Source of the DNA: Croceivirga sp.
GTDB lineage: Bacteria > Bacteroidota > Bacteroidia > Flavobacteriales > Flavobacteriaceae
DNA: 64,000 bases
Reading direction: 5' to 3'
Assembly (NCBI GenBank): GCA_028284935.1
Contig: JANQQQ010000011.1
Location: 62,001-126,000, forward strand
Each line of letters starts with the position of its first letter. Position 1 is the stretch's first letter. Both the position numbers and the translations under genes were made by a program. Under the pieces are notes generated by a model. That model saw nothing but the letters and a program-made list of their open reading frames with translations. It did no database searches and had not been told where the DNA came from. This document shows, one piece after another, positions 16,985 through 25,892 of the stretch.

Positions 16985-17683
16985 TTACTCAAAAGTAAAA
17001 TTGACAAAAATCCCTCGGGTTCGCATTGCCACAATATTGGCCGTCCATGGACTATTGGGGTCTTCGTCGCGAACGAGCTCATCGTTGAGCGCAAAAACTC
17101 CTCGAATGGATGGGGTAAATTTAAAATACTCCGTATAGACATCGATTCCAAAGCCCAGTTCATAGCCGTAGACGTTTTTTACCATCCTAAATTCCCCACT
17201 GCTATTATCCTCTAAACTGTCCTCTTTGGCTCCAAGGTTGATGGAAGTATATCCCCCAGCTACAACAAATGGTTTTATATTGTTAAACCTTTTTGTGCTT
17301 ATTTTCAAGAGTAATGGAAATCTAATATAGGTTGAGCGTACCTCCCTAATGGCGTCTTGCGGTTGCGTAAAGCCAGGAAAACCTAAATTTCTTTGGGTGT
17401 AGAGTAGACCCGGCTCAAAGCGGAGGTCCAAGAATGTATTGATTCGCATTTCGCCTATTAAACCTACGTTGAAACCATAGGTCTGTTCCACCAAGACATC
17501 CTGCCCAATATCATTCTCGTATTCAAATTGAAAATCGTAACGGTTGAATCCAAGGTAGTACCCCCAATTCAAGAAATCCTTATCTTCATTTTGTAAATTG
17601 ATAATTGGATCCTTGCCAAATATTTGGGTATGGCCGTAATGGATGGATGCGAGGAAAAGGCATAAAAAAATGAGTCTTTTCAT
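16985..17683 (-). CDS. porT: Type IX secretion / gliding motility protein PorT
   Basis: Protein of 232 residues with a signal peptide (about 1-19, ending in GHTQ) and an outer membrane beta-barrel fold, with strands rich in Phe, Tyr and Gly, ending in IFVNFTFE. PorT (SprT in Flavobacterium) is required for type IX secretion in Bacteroidota, which exports adhesins and enzymes carrying C-terminal sorting domains. Identification rests on size, barrel character and on its position 4 bp after menG (ubiE), an arrangement common for porT in flavobacteria. Possible alternative: an unrelated PorT-fold barrel. Confidence 0.78.
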   Translation of the reverse strand: MKRLIFLCLFLASIHYGHTQIFGKDPIINLQNEDKDFLNWGYYLGFNRYDFQFEYENDIGQDVLVEQTYGFNVGLIGEMRINTFLDLRFEPGLLYTQRNLGFPGFTQPQDAIREVRSTYIRFPLLLKISTKRFNNIKPFVVAGGYTSINLGAKEDSLEDNSSGEFRMVKNVYGYELGFGIDVYTEYFKFTPSIRGVFALNDELVRDEDPNSPWTANIVAMRTRGIFVNFTFE

Positions 17684-17687
17684 GAAA

Positions 17688-18416
17688 TCATTTTGAGGCT
17701 ACATAAATACTTGCAACCCCAAATGTTTGGGGTCTGTTCTCTACGTTTATAAACCCCGTTTTCCTCAAAATATTGTTGAAGTCTTCACCAAAAGGAAAGA
17801 CTGCGGCGGATTCGGAAAGATAATTGTATGCTATCTTGTCTTTGGAAAAAAGCTTTCCTATGGTAGGTAAAATATATTTGCTGTATATAAAGTACCCTTG
17901 TTTAAAAGGGAATTTAGTGGGAACTGAAGTTTCCAGAACCACAAATGTCCCCATGGGTCTTAATACCCTTTGAATTTCGGAAAGACCCTTTTCCAAATTT
18001 TCAAAATTCCGAACCCCAAATGCCACGGTAATGGCATCAAAGGAGTTGTCCTCAAAAGGAAGGTTTTCGCTATCCCCAATAATCATTTCAATGGTCTCAT
18101 CAAGTTTTCTTTCAGCAATCTTGCTTTTACCTATGGCGAGCATCCCGGGCGAAATATCCAAACCAATGATCTTCGAAGCACCTGTTTCTGTAAGGTTTAT
18201 TGCCAAATCCCCCGTGCCAGTGGCAATGTCCAAAACATTGGTTGGTGTTGATTTCTTGACAATATCCACCACCTTTTTTCTCCACTTTACATCTATCCCC
18301 AAGGAAATCACCCTATTCAAGCCATCATAATTCTTGGAAATGGTATCAAACATTTGCGTGACCTGGGCTTTTTTTCCCAGTTCGGATTCCTTGTAGGGAT
18401 TTACATTTTTGGCCAT
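17688..18416 (-). CDS. menG: Demethylmenaquinone methyltransferase
   Basis: Protein of 242 residues in the UbiE/MenG class. It methylates demethylmenaquinone with S-adenosylmethionine as the last step of menaquinone synthesis; Bacteroidota use menaquinone, hence menG rather than ubiE. Visible motifs: [20 protein letters not shown] (SAM binding), [35 protein letters not shown] and [14 protein letters not shown] near the C-terminus. The TATCTTTG box at 18432-18439 favours ATG 18416 over the upstream in-frame ATG at 18443. porT follows after 4 bp. Confidence 0.93.
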   Translation of the reverse strand: MAKNVNPYKESELGKKAQVTQMFDTISKNYDGLNRVISLGIDVKWRKKVVDIVKKSTPTNVLDIATGTGDLAINLTETGASKIIGLDISPGMLAIGKSKIAERKLDETIEMIIGDSENLPFEDNSFDAITVAFGVRNFENLEKGLSEIQRVLRPMGTFVVLETSVPTKFPFKQGYFIYSKYILPTIGKLFSKDKIAYNYLSESAAVFPFGEDFNNILRKTGFINVENRPQTFGVASIYVASK

Positions 18417-18431
18417 CTGCAATTTTGGTGG

Positions 18432-18439
18432 CAAAGATA
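18432..18439 (-). promoter_or_regulatory. Promoter -7 box, TATCTTTG, for menG-porT
   Basis: Exact TAnnTTTG on the minus strand, 15 bases from the chosen start. It lies back to back with the trkA promoter. Confidence 0.6.
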
Positions 18440-18477
18440 ACACAACGGTATAAGCCTTTGAGGCTAAATAAAATGTT

Positions 18478-18485
18478 TACTTTTG
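18478..18485 (+). promoter_or_regulatory. Promoter -7 box, TACTTTTG, for trkA-trkH
   Basis: Exact TAnnTTTG with a TTG at 18458-18460 as possible -33 element, 17 bp away. It leaves a leader of about 90 bases before trkA that holds a short reading frame. Confidence 0.6.
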
Positions 18486-18499
18486 TGGGACTTAATTTA

Positions 18500-18583
18500 A
18501 TGAACATGATACGGAAAAGGACAGTGTCCAGCCGTTACATTCTTTCCAGTTTAGATTTGGTAACCAGTTTTAGGAAGAAATGA
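18500..18583 (+). CDS. Possible 27-residue leader peptide upstream of trkA
   Basis: A reading frame from ATG 18500 to TGA 18581-18583 lies wholly in the predicted trkA leader. Its stop overlaps the trkA start as ATGA. The peptide is basic (eight Lys/Arg) and begins MNMIRKRTVSSRY. An 11-base palindrome, GGACA-G-TGTCC, sits within it (18519-18529). The overlap would allow translational coupling to trkA, but without comparative data this could be chance. Too short to identify by homology. Confidence 0.3.
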   Translation: MNMIRKRTVSSRYILSSLDLVTSFRKK

Positions 18584-19929
18584 AAATCATCATTGCGGGT
18601 GCAGGGGAAGTAGGGTTTCACTTGGCCAAATTACTCTCGTATGAGGCTCAGGAAATAACTTTGATAGACGTAGATAAAGAGAGTCTGGCCTATGCTGATG
18701 GCCATCTTGACATAAGGGTATTAAGGGGAGATGCAACCTCCATTGCTGTGTTGCAGGATGCAAAAGTGGATTCGTCCGACTTAGTCATTGGGGTAACGGC
18801 ATCCGAAACCACAAACTTGACCTTTTGCCTTTTGGCGAAACAGTTGGGAAGTAAAAAAACCATAGCAAGAATATCCAATACCGAATTTGTTGATGGCAAA
18901 GAGCTGATTAAGTTTGATGAACTTGGGATAGATGAACTTATATCACCAGAAGAGCTGGCCGCCTCCGAAATTCAACTGCTCTTGAACCAATCAGCCTTTA
19001 ATGACACCTACGAGTTTGAGGGAGGCCTATTGACCATGGTAGGCGTGTTTTTGCCAAAAACGGCACCCTTTGTAGGTAAAATGGTAAAGGAAGCGGCAAA
19101 GATTTTTCCAGAACTGCATTTTATGCCTATCGCCCTTCAGCGCATGGGAACACAATATACCTTAATTCCCAGGGGTGATACGGTCTTTAAGGAAGGTGAT
19201 CAAGTATATTTTATCACCAACAAAGGTGGGGTTGATGATCTTTACAAGCTCACAGGGATGCAAAAGCGCCAAATCAAGAACGTCATGATTTTGGGGGGAA
19301 GTAAAGTTGGTTTTAAGACGGCTAGGGACTTATGCTCCAATAAGTTCAACGTAAAGTTGATTGAAAAGGACAAGGACAAGGCATTCGATATCGCAGACAG
19401 TATTCCCAATGCTTTGGTGATTAATGGTGATGGTAGGAATGTTGAGCTCTTGGAAGAGGAGAGTTTGGAGTCCATGGATGCTTTTATTTCGGTTACGGGA
19501 AATTCAGAGACCAATATTATGTCTTGCTTGGTGGCAAAGTCCCGCGGTATTAAAAAAACCATAGCCTTGGTGGAGAACATGGATTATTTTCAACTTTCGC
19601 AATCCATAGGGATAGACACCTTAATAAACAAAAAACTACTGGCCGCGAATAATATTTTTAGATATATCCGAAGGGGAGAAGTGTTGGCACTGACCCGCCT
19701 TAACAATTTGAATGCCGAAATCTTGGAGTTTGAAGTGAAGTCCACCTCTGTGGTGAATGGAGAAATCATAAAAGAGCTCAATTTTCCCAGGGAGGCCATA
19801 ATCGGTGGTGTGATACGTAATGGTGAGGGTCTTATCGCCCTTGGGGATTTTAAAATTACCGAAGGGGATAAGGTAGTGGTTTGTGCCTTACCTAAGGCTA
19901 TCCCCAGAATAGAAAAGCTCTTCTTGTAA
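18580..19929 (+). CDS. trkA: Trk system potassium transport regulatory subunit TrkA
   Basis: Protein of 449 residues. It is the cytoplasmic NAD(H)/nucleotide-binding gating subunit that controls K+ uptake through TrkH. It has two tandem RCK units. Each begins with a Rossmann glycine motif (IIAGAGEVGFHLAKLL near residue 3 and MILGGSKVGFKTARDL near 230) and includes the acidic strand end (TLIDVDKES and KLIEKDKDK), followed by an RCK_C domain. The length is that of the duplicated proteobacterial-type TrkA. trkH starts 1 bp after the stop codon, so the two form an operon. Confidence 0.95.
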   Translation: MKIIIAGAGEVGFHLAKLLSYEAQEITLIDVDKESLAYADGHLDIRVLRGDATSIAVLQDAKVDSSDLVIGVTASETTNLTFCLLAKQLGSKKTIARISNTEFVDGKELIKFDELGIDELISPEELAASEIQLLLNQSAFNDTYEFEGGLLTMVGVFLPKTAPFVGKMVKEAAKIFPELHFMPIALQRMGTQYTLIPRGDTVFKEGDQVYFITNKGGVDDLYKLTGMQKRQIKNVMILGGSKVGFKTARDLCSNKFNVKLIEKDKDKAFDIADSIPNALVINGDGRNVELLEEESLESMDAFISVTGNSETNIMSCLVAKSRGIKKTIALVENMDYFQLSQSIGIDTLINKKLLAANNIFRYIRRGEVLALTRLNNLNAEILEFEVKSTSVVNGEIIKELNFPREAIIGGVIRNGEGLIALGDFKITEGDKVVVCALPKAIPRIEKLFL

Positions 19930-19930
19930 C

Positions 19931-21421
19931 ATGAACTTCAATTTTAGGATCATCCTGCACATTATGGGCTTGTTGCTGCTTTGCAATGGTTCTTTTATGC
20001 TATTTGCTGGATTGGTAAGTGGTATATATCAGGATGGGGCTACCTTGGATATCCTTTTGGCCGCAATAGTGACCATGTTGGTCGGTGTTATGGCCATGTT
20101 CTATACAAGAGGTCATAGAAAGGAAGTCAAGCGAAAGGAAGGCTATGTCATTGTGACGTTTGGGTGGTTGATCATGTCCATTTCAGGTGTGCTTCCTTAT
20201 CTTTTTTCTGGCGCAATTCCTGACCTCACCAATGCCTTTTTTGAAACAATTTCTGGGTATACCACTACAGGGGCGTCCATTTTAAATGATATTGAATCCC
20301 TGCCGAAAGGGATTTTATTTTGGAGGAGCCTCACCCATTGGATTGGCGGTATGGGAATCATAGTTCTTGCTATTGCCATCCTGCCGCTTTTGGGAATTGG
20401 TGGAATGCAGTTGTTTGCCGCTGAGGCCCCTGGCCCTGGGGGTGATAAGTTACATCCAAGGATTACGGATACCGCAAAGCGTTTGTGGTTGATTTATGTG
20501 GGATACACTCTTGCCGAAACCGTTTTGTTAAAATTGGCAGGAATGTCCTTTTTTGATGCTGCAAATCATGCATTGTCCACGTTGTCCACGGGAGGATTTT
20601 CAACCAAAAACGCCAGTATTGCCTATTGGAACGATACCCCTTTAATTCAATACATCGTTATTGTTTTTATGTTTTTGGCGGGAACCAATTTTGTTATGAG
20701 CTATTTTGCCTTTACGGGAAAGGTGCAACGCGTTTTGAAGGATGAGGAATTCCAGGTATATGGGATTTTTATTATTTGTTTTACTTTGATTGCGGGTGTA
20801 TTGGTTTACTTCCAAGCAGAGGTGCCCGTTTCCGAATATCACCCTAAAGTGCTGGGTGAAGGGGAAAGTGCCTTTAGGCACGCCCTATTTCAGGTGTTGG
20901 CCATTGTTACCACTACAGGTTTTGTGACCGCTGATTTTACCAATTGGACACCTTTTTTGACCGTTTTCTTTTTTGGACTGATGTTTCTAGGGGGATGTGC
21001 GGGTTCCACATCGGGAGGTATAAAGGTGATGCGTCACTTACTTATTATTAAAAATGGACTCCTGGAATTTAAGCGGACTCTACATACCAATGCCATTATT
21101 CCGGTTCGATTTAATAACAAGACCATTAGTGAACATATCGTTTACAACATCATTGCCTTTTTTGTGCTGTATATGCTCTTGTTTATCATAGGGGCACTGG
21201 TGTTAGGCTATTTGGGATTGGACTTTGAATCGGCCATTGGAGGTGCGGCATCATCATTGGGCAATGTGGGACCCGCTTTGGGCGATCTAAATCCAGTGGT
21301 AAATTTTAGTGCCCTCCCGGATTTTGGAAAATGGTGGTGTGGATTTTTGATGTTATTGGGCAGACTGGAACTTTTTACCGTATTGATACTGTTTGTGCCT
21401 TATTTTTGGAGACGTACCTGA
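19931..21421 (+). CDS. trkH: Trk potassium uptake channel subunit TrkH
   Basis: Protein of 496 residues, an inner membrane K+ channel of the superfamily K+ transporter type with four M1-P-M2 repeats and about ten membrane helices. The selectivity-filter regions are visible as TISGYTTTGASIL, ALSTLSTGGFST, IVTTTGFVTADF and SSLGNVGPALG. The gating-loop region FLGGCAGSTSGGIKVMRHL is also present. It works with TrkA encoded immediately upstream. No sign of truncation. Confidence 0.95.
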   Translation: MNFNFRIILHIMGLLLLCNGSFMLFAGLVSGIYQDGATLDILLAAIVTMLVGVMAMFYTRGHRKEVKRKEGYVIVTFGWLIMSISGVLPYLFSGAIPDLTNAFFETISGYTTTGASILNDIESLPKGILFWRSLTHWIGGMGIIVLAIAILPLLGIGGMQLFAAEAPGPGGDKLHPRITDTAKRLWLIYVGYTLAETVLLKLAGMSFFDAANHALSTLSTGGFSTKNASIAYWNDTPLIQYIVIVFMFLAGTNFVMSYFAFTGKVQRVLKDEEFQVYGIFIICFTLIAGVLVYFQAEVPVSEYHPKVLGEGESAFRHALFQVLAIVTTTGFVTADFTNWTPFLTVFFFGLMFLGGCAGSTSGGIKVMRHLLIIKNGLLEFKRTLHTNAIIPVRFNNKTISEHIVYNIIAFFVLYMLLFIIGALVLGYLGLDFESAIGGAASSLGNVGPALGDLNPVVNFSALPDFGKWWCGFLMLLGRLELFTVLILFVPYFWRRT

Positions 21422-21463
21422 TGTGCTACAAGCGCAAGGCAGTTTTAGGGTTTTAGTATTCTT

Positions 21464-22429
21464 ATGGGCACACCCCTGTTTATCGATTCGGGTTTCATCG
21501 AGGCCAATACGTCTTTTGTTGATTTGATCCAAGCTTTAAAAACAGCTTTCAAATCAAATAGGACCATTGTTCCTCAACGCCACCATCATGACTTTCCCTA
21601 TCCAAACAAAGAGAAGGAAAGTACTCTTTTATTGATGCCGGCATGGAATCCTGGAGAGGATTCAGGGGTAAAGGTAGTTACCATAAATCCTTATAATGCG
21701 GATTTCAACCTTCCCACTGTTCAAGGTAGTTATCTCTATATGGACGCCTCCAATGGCCAGTTAAAGGCAATTATTGAAGCTAAGAACCTAACCGCAAAAA
21801 GAACCGCGGCTACCTCTGCCCTGGCATCGGAATATATGTCAAGAAAAGATGCCGATTCGTTTTTGATGATGGGGACTGGGGCTCTTTCCATTAATTTGAT
21901 AAAAGCCCATGCGGCTATACGTCCCATTAAAAAAGTATATGTATGGGGTAGGAATTTTCAAAAAGCACAAGGAATTTCAAATCAATTGCAAGGGGAAGCG
22001 TATTCGGTAATTGCCATTAAAAAATTGGATACCGCCATTTCAGAAGCAGCCATTATTTCCTGTGCCACACTTTCAGAATCCCCATTGGTTTATGGAGCAA
22101 ATCTGATGCCTGGACAGCATGTGGACTTGGTAGGGGCCTATAAGCCGAATATGCGGGAAGCCGATGACGCGGCCATACGAAAATCTACTGTTTTTGTGGA
22201 TGCATTTGGGGGTAGTCTTCAAGAAAGTGGTGATATTGCCATACCCTTACAAACAGGGATTTTGAAGGAAAACGACATTGCAGCTGACCTCTTTGGGCTT
22301 TGTTCCGATCAAAGGCTGGGAAGGACAAGTTACGACCAAATAACACTGTTTAAATCCGTGGGTCATGCATTGGAAGATTTGTCAGCCGCCAAATATTACT
22401 ATTATAAATATCTAAATGACAACATATAG
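21464..22429 (+). CDS. Ornithine cyclodeaminase/mu-crystallin family protein, probable delta1-pyrroline-2-carboxylate reductase
   Basis: Protein of 321 residues. The family fold is visible: an N-terminal dimerisation part with AWNPGEDSGVKVVTINPYN, then EAKNLTAKRTAATSALASEYM and a Rossmann domain with LMMGTGALSINLIKAHAAI. The motif IAADLFGLC occurs near the C-terminus. The family includes ornithine cyclodeaminase, alanine dehydrogenase, ketimine reductase and delta1-pyrroline-2-carboxylate reductase. The last activity is favoured because the next gene, overlapping by 14 bases, encodes a trans-3-hydroxy-L-proline dehydratase whose product is that imine; reduction would give L-proline. Other family activities cannot be excluded from sequence. 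Confidence 0.82.
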   Translation: MGTPLFIDSGFIEANTSFVDLIQALKTAFKSNRTIVPQRHHHDFPYPNKEKESTLLLMPAWNPGEDSGVKVVTINPYNADFNLPTVQGSYLYMDASNGQLKAIIEAKNLTAKRTAATSALASEYMSRKDADSFLMMGTGALSINLIKAHAAIRPIKKVYVWGRNFQKAQGISNQLQGEAYSVIAIKKLDTAISEAAIISCATLSESPLVYGANLMPGQHVDLVGAYKPNMREADDAAIRKSTVFVDAFGGSLQESGDIAIPLQTGILKENDIAADLFGLCSDQRLGRTSYDQITLFKSVGHALEDLSAAKYYYYKYLNDNI

Positions 22430-23477
22430 CGCCATTTTAAGCAACAAGAATTTAAGGGTTCCCGAGGGATGGCTGAAAATAAAGACTGTGGATATGCACA
22501 CGGGGGGTGAGCCATTGCGCGTCATTTTGGACGGGTTTCCGGAACTTAAGGGTAATGCTGTGCTCGAATACCGGAGGTATTGCAAAGAGCACTATGACCA
22601 TTTGCGAACAGCCTTGATGTTGGAACCCCGAGGGCATGCAGATATGTACGGTTGTATTCTGGTGCCACCCAATGATGAAGGGGCCGATTTTGGCATCCTT
22701 TTTTTACATAATGAGGGATATAGTACCATGTGTGGACATGCCATTATAGCAGTTTCGACCTTAGCGGTGCACATGGAATGGATCAAGATTCAGGAAGGGG
22801 AAAATATTTTGAGGATTGATGCGCCCTGTGGGCGAATTGTCTCTTTTGTGGAGGTAAGCAAAGGAAAGGTAAAAAGGGTAAAATTTCATTGTGTCCCCAG
22901 TTTCGTGGTTGGATTGGATCGAAAGGTGAAAGTTCCCGGAATGGGCATTGTCACTTATGATTTGGCCTATGGCGGGGCTTTCTACGCCTATGTTGATTTG
23001 GAAAAGAATGACTTGGATGTAAGCTTGAAGCCATCCTCCTATCAAGATTTGATAACAAAAGGGATGGATATCAAGCAGGCCGTAATGGAACAAGATGCCA
23101 AAATTGAACATCCCTTTGAGGAGGACTTGGGGTTTTTGTACGGTACCATATTCATTGGGCCATCCCAAAAAGAAAATATCCATAGCAAGAACGTTTGCAT
23201 TTTTGCGGAGGGTGAAGTAGATCGTTGCCCAACGGGTTCAGGGGTGTCTGGAAGAATGGCCATTCATTGGGCCAGAGATCAGCTTATCCAAAATGAACCC
23301 ATTGCCATTGAAAGCATAACGGGCTCCATCTTTAGTGGAAGTGTTGTTGCTGAAAAGGAATATGGCCCTTATAAAGCAGTAATTCCCCGAGTAGAGGGTA
23401 CGGCCCACATTACAGGGATGCATACCTTCGTAATAGGCCCAGAAGACCCTATGAAGGATGGGTTTATTTTGCGCTAA
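22416..23477 (+). CDS. Trans-3-hydroxy-L-proline dehydratase (proline racemase superfamily)
   Basis: Protein of 353 residues. Proline racemase superfamily signatures are present: KTVDMHTGGEPLRVI at the N-terminus, the first active-site motif GYSTMCGHAI with Cys106, and the second, EVDRCPTGSGVSG. In racemases and 4-hydroxyproline epimerases the second motif has a catalytic Cys where this protein has Thr273. A Cys/Thr pair is the hallmark of trans-3-hydroxy-L-proline dehydratases such as human L3HYPDH. The predicted reaction is loss of water from trans-3-hydroxy-L-proline to give delta1-pyrroline-2-carboxylate. The gene starts inside the upstream reductase gene, a strong sign of joint translation. 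Confidence 0.87.
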   Translation: MTTYSAILSNKNLRVPEGWLKIKTVDMHTGGEPLRVILDGFPELKGNAVLEYRRYCKEHYDHLRTALMLEPRGHADMYGCILVPPNDEGADFGILFLHNEGYSTMCGHAIIAVSTLAVHMEWIKIQEGENILRIDAPCGRIVSFVEVSKGKVKRVKFHCVPSFVVGLDRKVKVPGMGIVTYDLAYGGAFYAYVDLEKNDLDVSLKPSSYQDLITKGMDIKQAVMEQDAKIEHPFEEDLGFLYGTIFIGPSQKENIHSKNVCIFAEGEVDRCPTGSGVSGRMAIHWARDQLIQNEPIAIESITGSIFSGSVVAEKEYGPYKAVIPRVEGTAHITGMHTFVIGPEDPMKDGFILR

Positions 23478-23483
23478 CTAAAT

Positions 23484-24674
23484 TTAGGTTACTGCGGCTT
23501 TTATTCTAGAAATAGCTTCCCTTATCTGTTCTTCAGAAGCCGCATAGGAAATACGGATTCCGTTTCCATTGCCAAAGGCGTCTCCTGTTACCGTAGCTAC
23601 ATTGGCATATTCCAATAGATACATGGCGAAGTCCGAAGCATTAGTGATGGTTTTTCCGTTCAATTCCTTCCCAAAGAAGGCAGAAATATCAGGAAAAACA
23701 TAAAAGGCGCCTTCAGGCCCATTACACTCAAAACCTTCTATTTCATTTAGTAAGCTTAGAATGAGCTTTCTACGGTTTTTAAACTCATCCACCATGTATT
23801 TAACCCTATCCGGAGATTCCAACAAGGCTGTGATAACTGCTCTTTGGGCAATACAGTTGGCTCCACTGGTCACCTGCCCTTGTAATTTGTTGCAGGCACG
23901 TGCAATGTAGGAGGGTGCACCAATATAGCCAATTCGCCAGCCGGTCATGGCAAATGCTTTTGCCACCCCATTTACGGTTACCGTACGATGGTACATATCC
24001 TCAAAAGAGGCCATGCTGGCATGTTGGGTAACCCCATAGTTGATATGTTCATAGATTTCGTCACTGACCACTACAATTTGTGGGTGTTTTTGAAGTACGT
24101 CTGCCAATGCCCTGAGTTCTTCCCTGCCATAAATGGAACCACTTGGATTGCAGGGCGAACTGTACCAAAGCATTTTTGTTTTTGGTGTAATTGCTGCTTC
24201 CAACCGTTCTGGGGTCATTTTAAAATCACTCTCAATGGAAGTGGGCACTTCTACAGGAACACCACCTGTCAATTTTACGATATCACTGTAACTTACCCAG
24301 TACGGACATGGGAGGATAACTTCATCCCCTTGGTTTAAACACGCTTGGGCCACATTGTACAATGCTTGTTTTGCGCCTGTGGAAACCACAATTTGTGAAC
24401 GGTCATAGGTTAATCCGTTGTCCCTATTGAATTTTGTAATGACGGCATCTTTTAGTTCAACATAACCATCTACAGGAGTATAGGAATTGTAATTGTCATC
24501 AATGGCTTGCTTGGCAGCCTCTTTTATATAATCAGGGGTATTGAAATCAGGTTCTCCAAGACTCAAACCAATAACATCTTTTCCCTCTGCCCTAAGCTCA
24601 CGGGCTTTTGCGGCCATTTCCAAAGTAGCCGATGGAACAAGGCTATTGATTCTGTCCGAAAGTTGGTTGCTCAT
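23484..24674 (-). CDS. Pyridoxal-phosphate-dependent aminotransferase, aspartate aminotransferase type
   Basis: Protein of 396 residues in class I aminotransferases, subgroup Ib (thermophile/Bacillus AspB type). Visible features: the N-terminal SLGEPDFNTPDYIKEAA, the PLP-phosphate region VSTGAKQAL, NPSGSIYGREEL, VVSDEIYEHINY and the Schiff-base lysine in NGVAKAFAMTGWRIGY, Lys239. The C-terminal Arg is in GIRISYAASEE. It probably interconverts aspartate and oxaloacetate; related enzymes may also use prephenate or other amino acids. It follows the fatty acid desaturase gene by 7 bp. Confidence 0.9.
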   Translation of the reverse strand: MSNQLSDRINSLVPSATLEMAAKARELRAEGKDVIGLSLGEPDFNTPDYIKEAAKQAIDDNYNSYTPVDGYVELKDAVITKFNRDNGLTYDRSQIVVSTGAKQALYNVAQACLNQGDEVILPCPYWVSYSDIVKLTGGVPVEVPTSIESDFKMTPERLEAAITPKTKMLWYSSPCNPSGSIYGREELRALADVLQKHPQIVVVSDEIYEHINYGVTQHASMASFEDMYHRTVTVNGVAKAFAMTGWRIGYIGAPSYIARACNKLQGQVTSGANCIAQRAVITALLESPDRVKYMVDEFKNRRKLILSLLNEIEGFECNGPEGAFYVFPDISAFFGKELNGKTITNASDFAMYLLEYANVATVTGDAFGNGNGIRISYAASEEQIREAISRIKAAVT

Positions 24675-24681
24675 TTTTTCG

Positions 24682-25785
24682 CTAGTATTGATAATGGAGT
24701 GGGGGCTGACCCAACTCCTTCAAATGTTTGAAGTGCGAAATTATGGCTTTTCTAGTAGTTTTATATTCGTTGTAGGGTAAATTAAATTCCTTTGCCGTTT
24801 CCCTCACAATTTTGGCAATTTTTGTGTAATGTATATGACTGATATGGGGAAAAATATGGTGCTCCACCTGATGGTTCAAACCACCGGTAAACCAGTTGAC
24901 AATCCTATTTTTAGTGCCGAAATTCACTGTGGTAAACAACTGGTGAATGGCCCAAGTGTTTTTCATGGTACCGGTTTCATCTGGTAGCGGTGTCTCTGCT
25001 TCCTCCACAATGTGCGCCAGTTGGAACACAACGCTCAAAATCAATCCGGCCACATAATGCATTACAAAGAAACCGATAAGTACGTGCCACCAAGGAATAT
25101 CAAAAAATAGAATGGGCAAAACAATCCAAACCGTAAAATAAAGTACTTTGGTTACTCCTAAAATTGTCCAATTCCAAGCAGGTTTGGGGAGTTTTCCATA
25201 GGATAGCTTGCGCTTCATATAGCTATACATCTGTTTGAAATCTGTGGTAATGGCCCAATTAAAGGTGAGTAATCCGTAAAGCAAAATGGAATACCAATGT
25301 TGAAATTTGTGATGTTTTTTCCATTGGGCATGTTTGGAAAAACGTAGGACGCGACCTGCATCCATATCCTCATCATGATCGTGGATATTGGTATAGGTAT
25401 GGTGCAATACATTGTGCTGCACCTGCCAATTATAAACGTTGCCTGCCAGTAAATACATACTACTACCTAAAAGCTTATTGACCCATTTCTTTGTGGAATA
25501 GGAACCATGGTTGGCATCATGCATCACATTCATTCCTACACCAGCCATACCTATGCCCATGACAACCGTCAGTAGGAACTGTGCCCAGGTCGGTAAATTT
25601 AGAGTTAACATTAAAAAATAGGGGGTCAAAAAAATGGTAAACATGACAATGGTCTTCAAATGAAGTTTCCAATTTCCTGTTTTCTTGATTTCTTTTTCTT
25701 TAAAGTACTGATTAACTCGCTTGTTCAGTGTTCTAAAAAATTGGGCTGAATCCTTTCTTGAAAATCGGATGGCTTCCTTTTGCAT
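24682..25785 (-). CDS. Membrane fatty acid desaturase (acyl-CoA/acyl-lipid, front-end type)
   Basis: Protein of 367 residues. It introduces a double bond into a fatty acyl chain with a di-iron centre. The three histidine boxes are complete: HDANH at about residues 89-93, HNVLHH at 124-129 and HQVEHH at 305-310. The third box with Gln is the pattern of front-end (linoleoyl-CoA type) desaturases. Hydrophobic segments at about 43-90 and 205-260 form the membrane anchor. There is no fused cytochrome b5 domain, so an external electron donor is needed. Probable role: membrane fluidity. It precedes the aminotransferase gene in one transcription unit. Confidence 0.9.
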   Translation of the reverse strand: MQKEAIRFSRKDSAQFFRTLNKRVNQYFKEKEIKKTGNWKLHLKTIVMFTIFLTPYFLMLTLNLPTWAQFLLTVVMGIGMAGVGMNVMHDANHGSYSTKKWVNKLLGSSMYLLAGNVYNWQVQHNVLHHTYTNIHDHDEDMDAGRVLRFSKHAQWKKHHKFQHWYSILLYGLLTFNWAITTDFKQMYSYMKRKLSYGKLPKPAWNWTILGVTKVLYFTVWIVLPILFFDIPWWHVLIGFFVMHYVAGLILSVVFQLAHIVEEAETPLPDETGTMKNTWAIHQLFTTVNFGTKNRIVNWFTGGLNHQVEHHIFPHISHIHYTKIAKIVRETAKEFNLPYNEYKTTRKAIISHFKHLKELGQPPLHYQY

Positions 25786-25832
25786 AGTAAAGTTTTATAT
25801 GATTGTCCGAGCAATATTCATACAACAGCTCC

Positions 25833-25840
25833 CAAAGGTA
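25833..25840 (-). promoter_or_regulatory. Promoter -7 box, TACCTTTG, for the desaturase gene
   Basis: Exact TAnnTTTG on the minus strand, giving a leader of about 43 bases. It lies back to back with the rsmG promoter. Confidence 0.5.
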
Positions 25841-25865
25841 ACGGTATTGAGCTTGTCAAAAGTAT

Positions 25866-25873
25866 TACTTTTG
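25866..25873 (+). promoter_or_regulatory. Promoter -7 box, TACTTTTG, for rsmG
   Basis: Exact TAnnTTTG with a TTG at 25847-25849 as possible -33 element. The transcript would start about 14 bases before the ATG. Confidence 0.55.
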
Positions 25874-25892
25874 GATAAATTAACAGGTTTTA

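Noticed and set aside
18417-18443. Upstream ATG for menG at 18443
   Set aside because: The TATCTTTG box at 18432-18439 lies downstream of it, so the transcript would start after that codon.
23478-23487. CTAAATTTAG palindrome between convergent genes as a terminator
   Set aside because: It has no loop and no T-tract. A 10-bp AT-rich palindrome of this kind can occur by chance.
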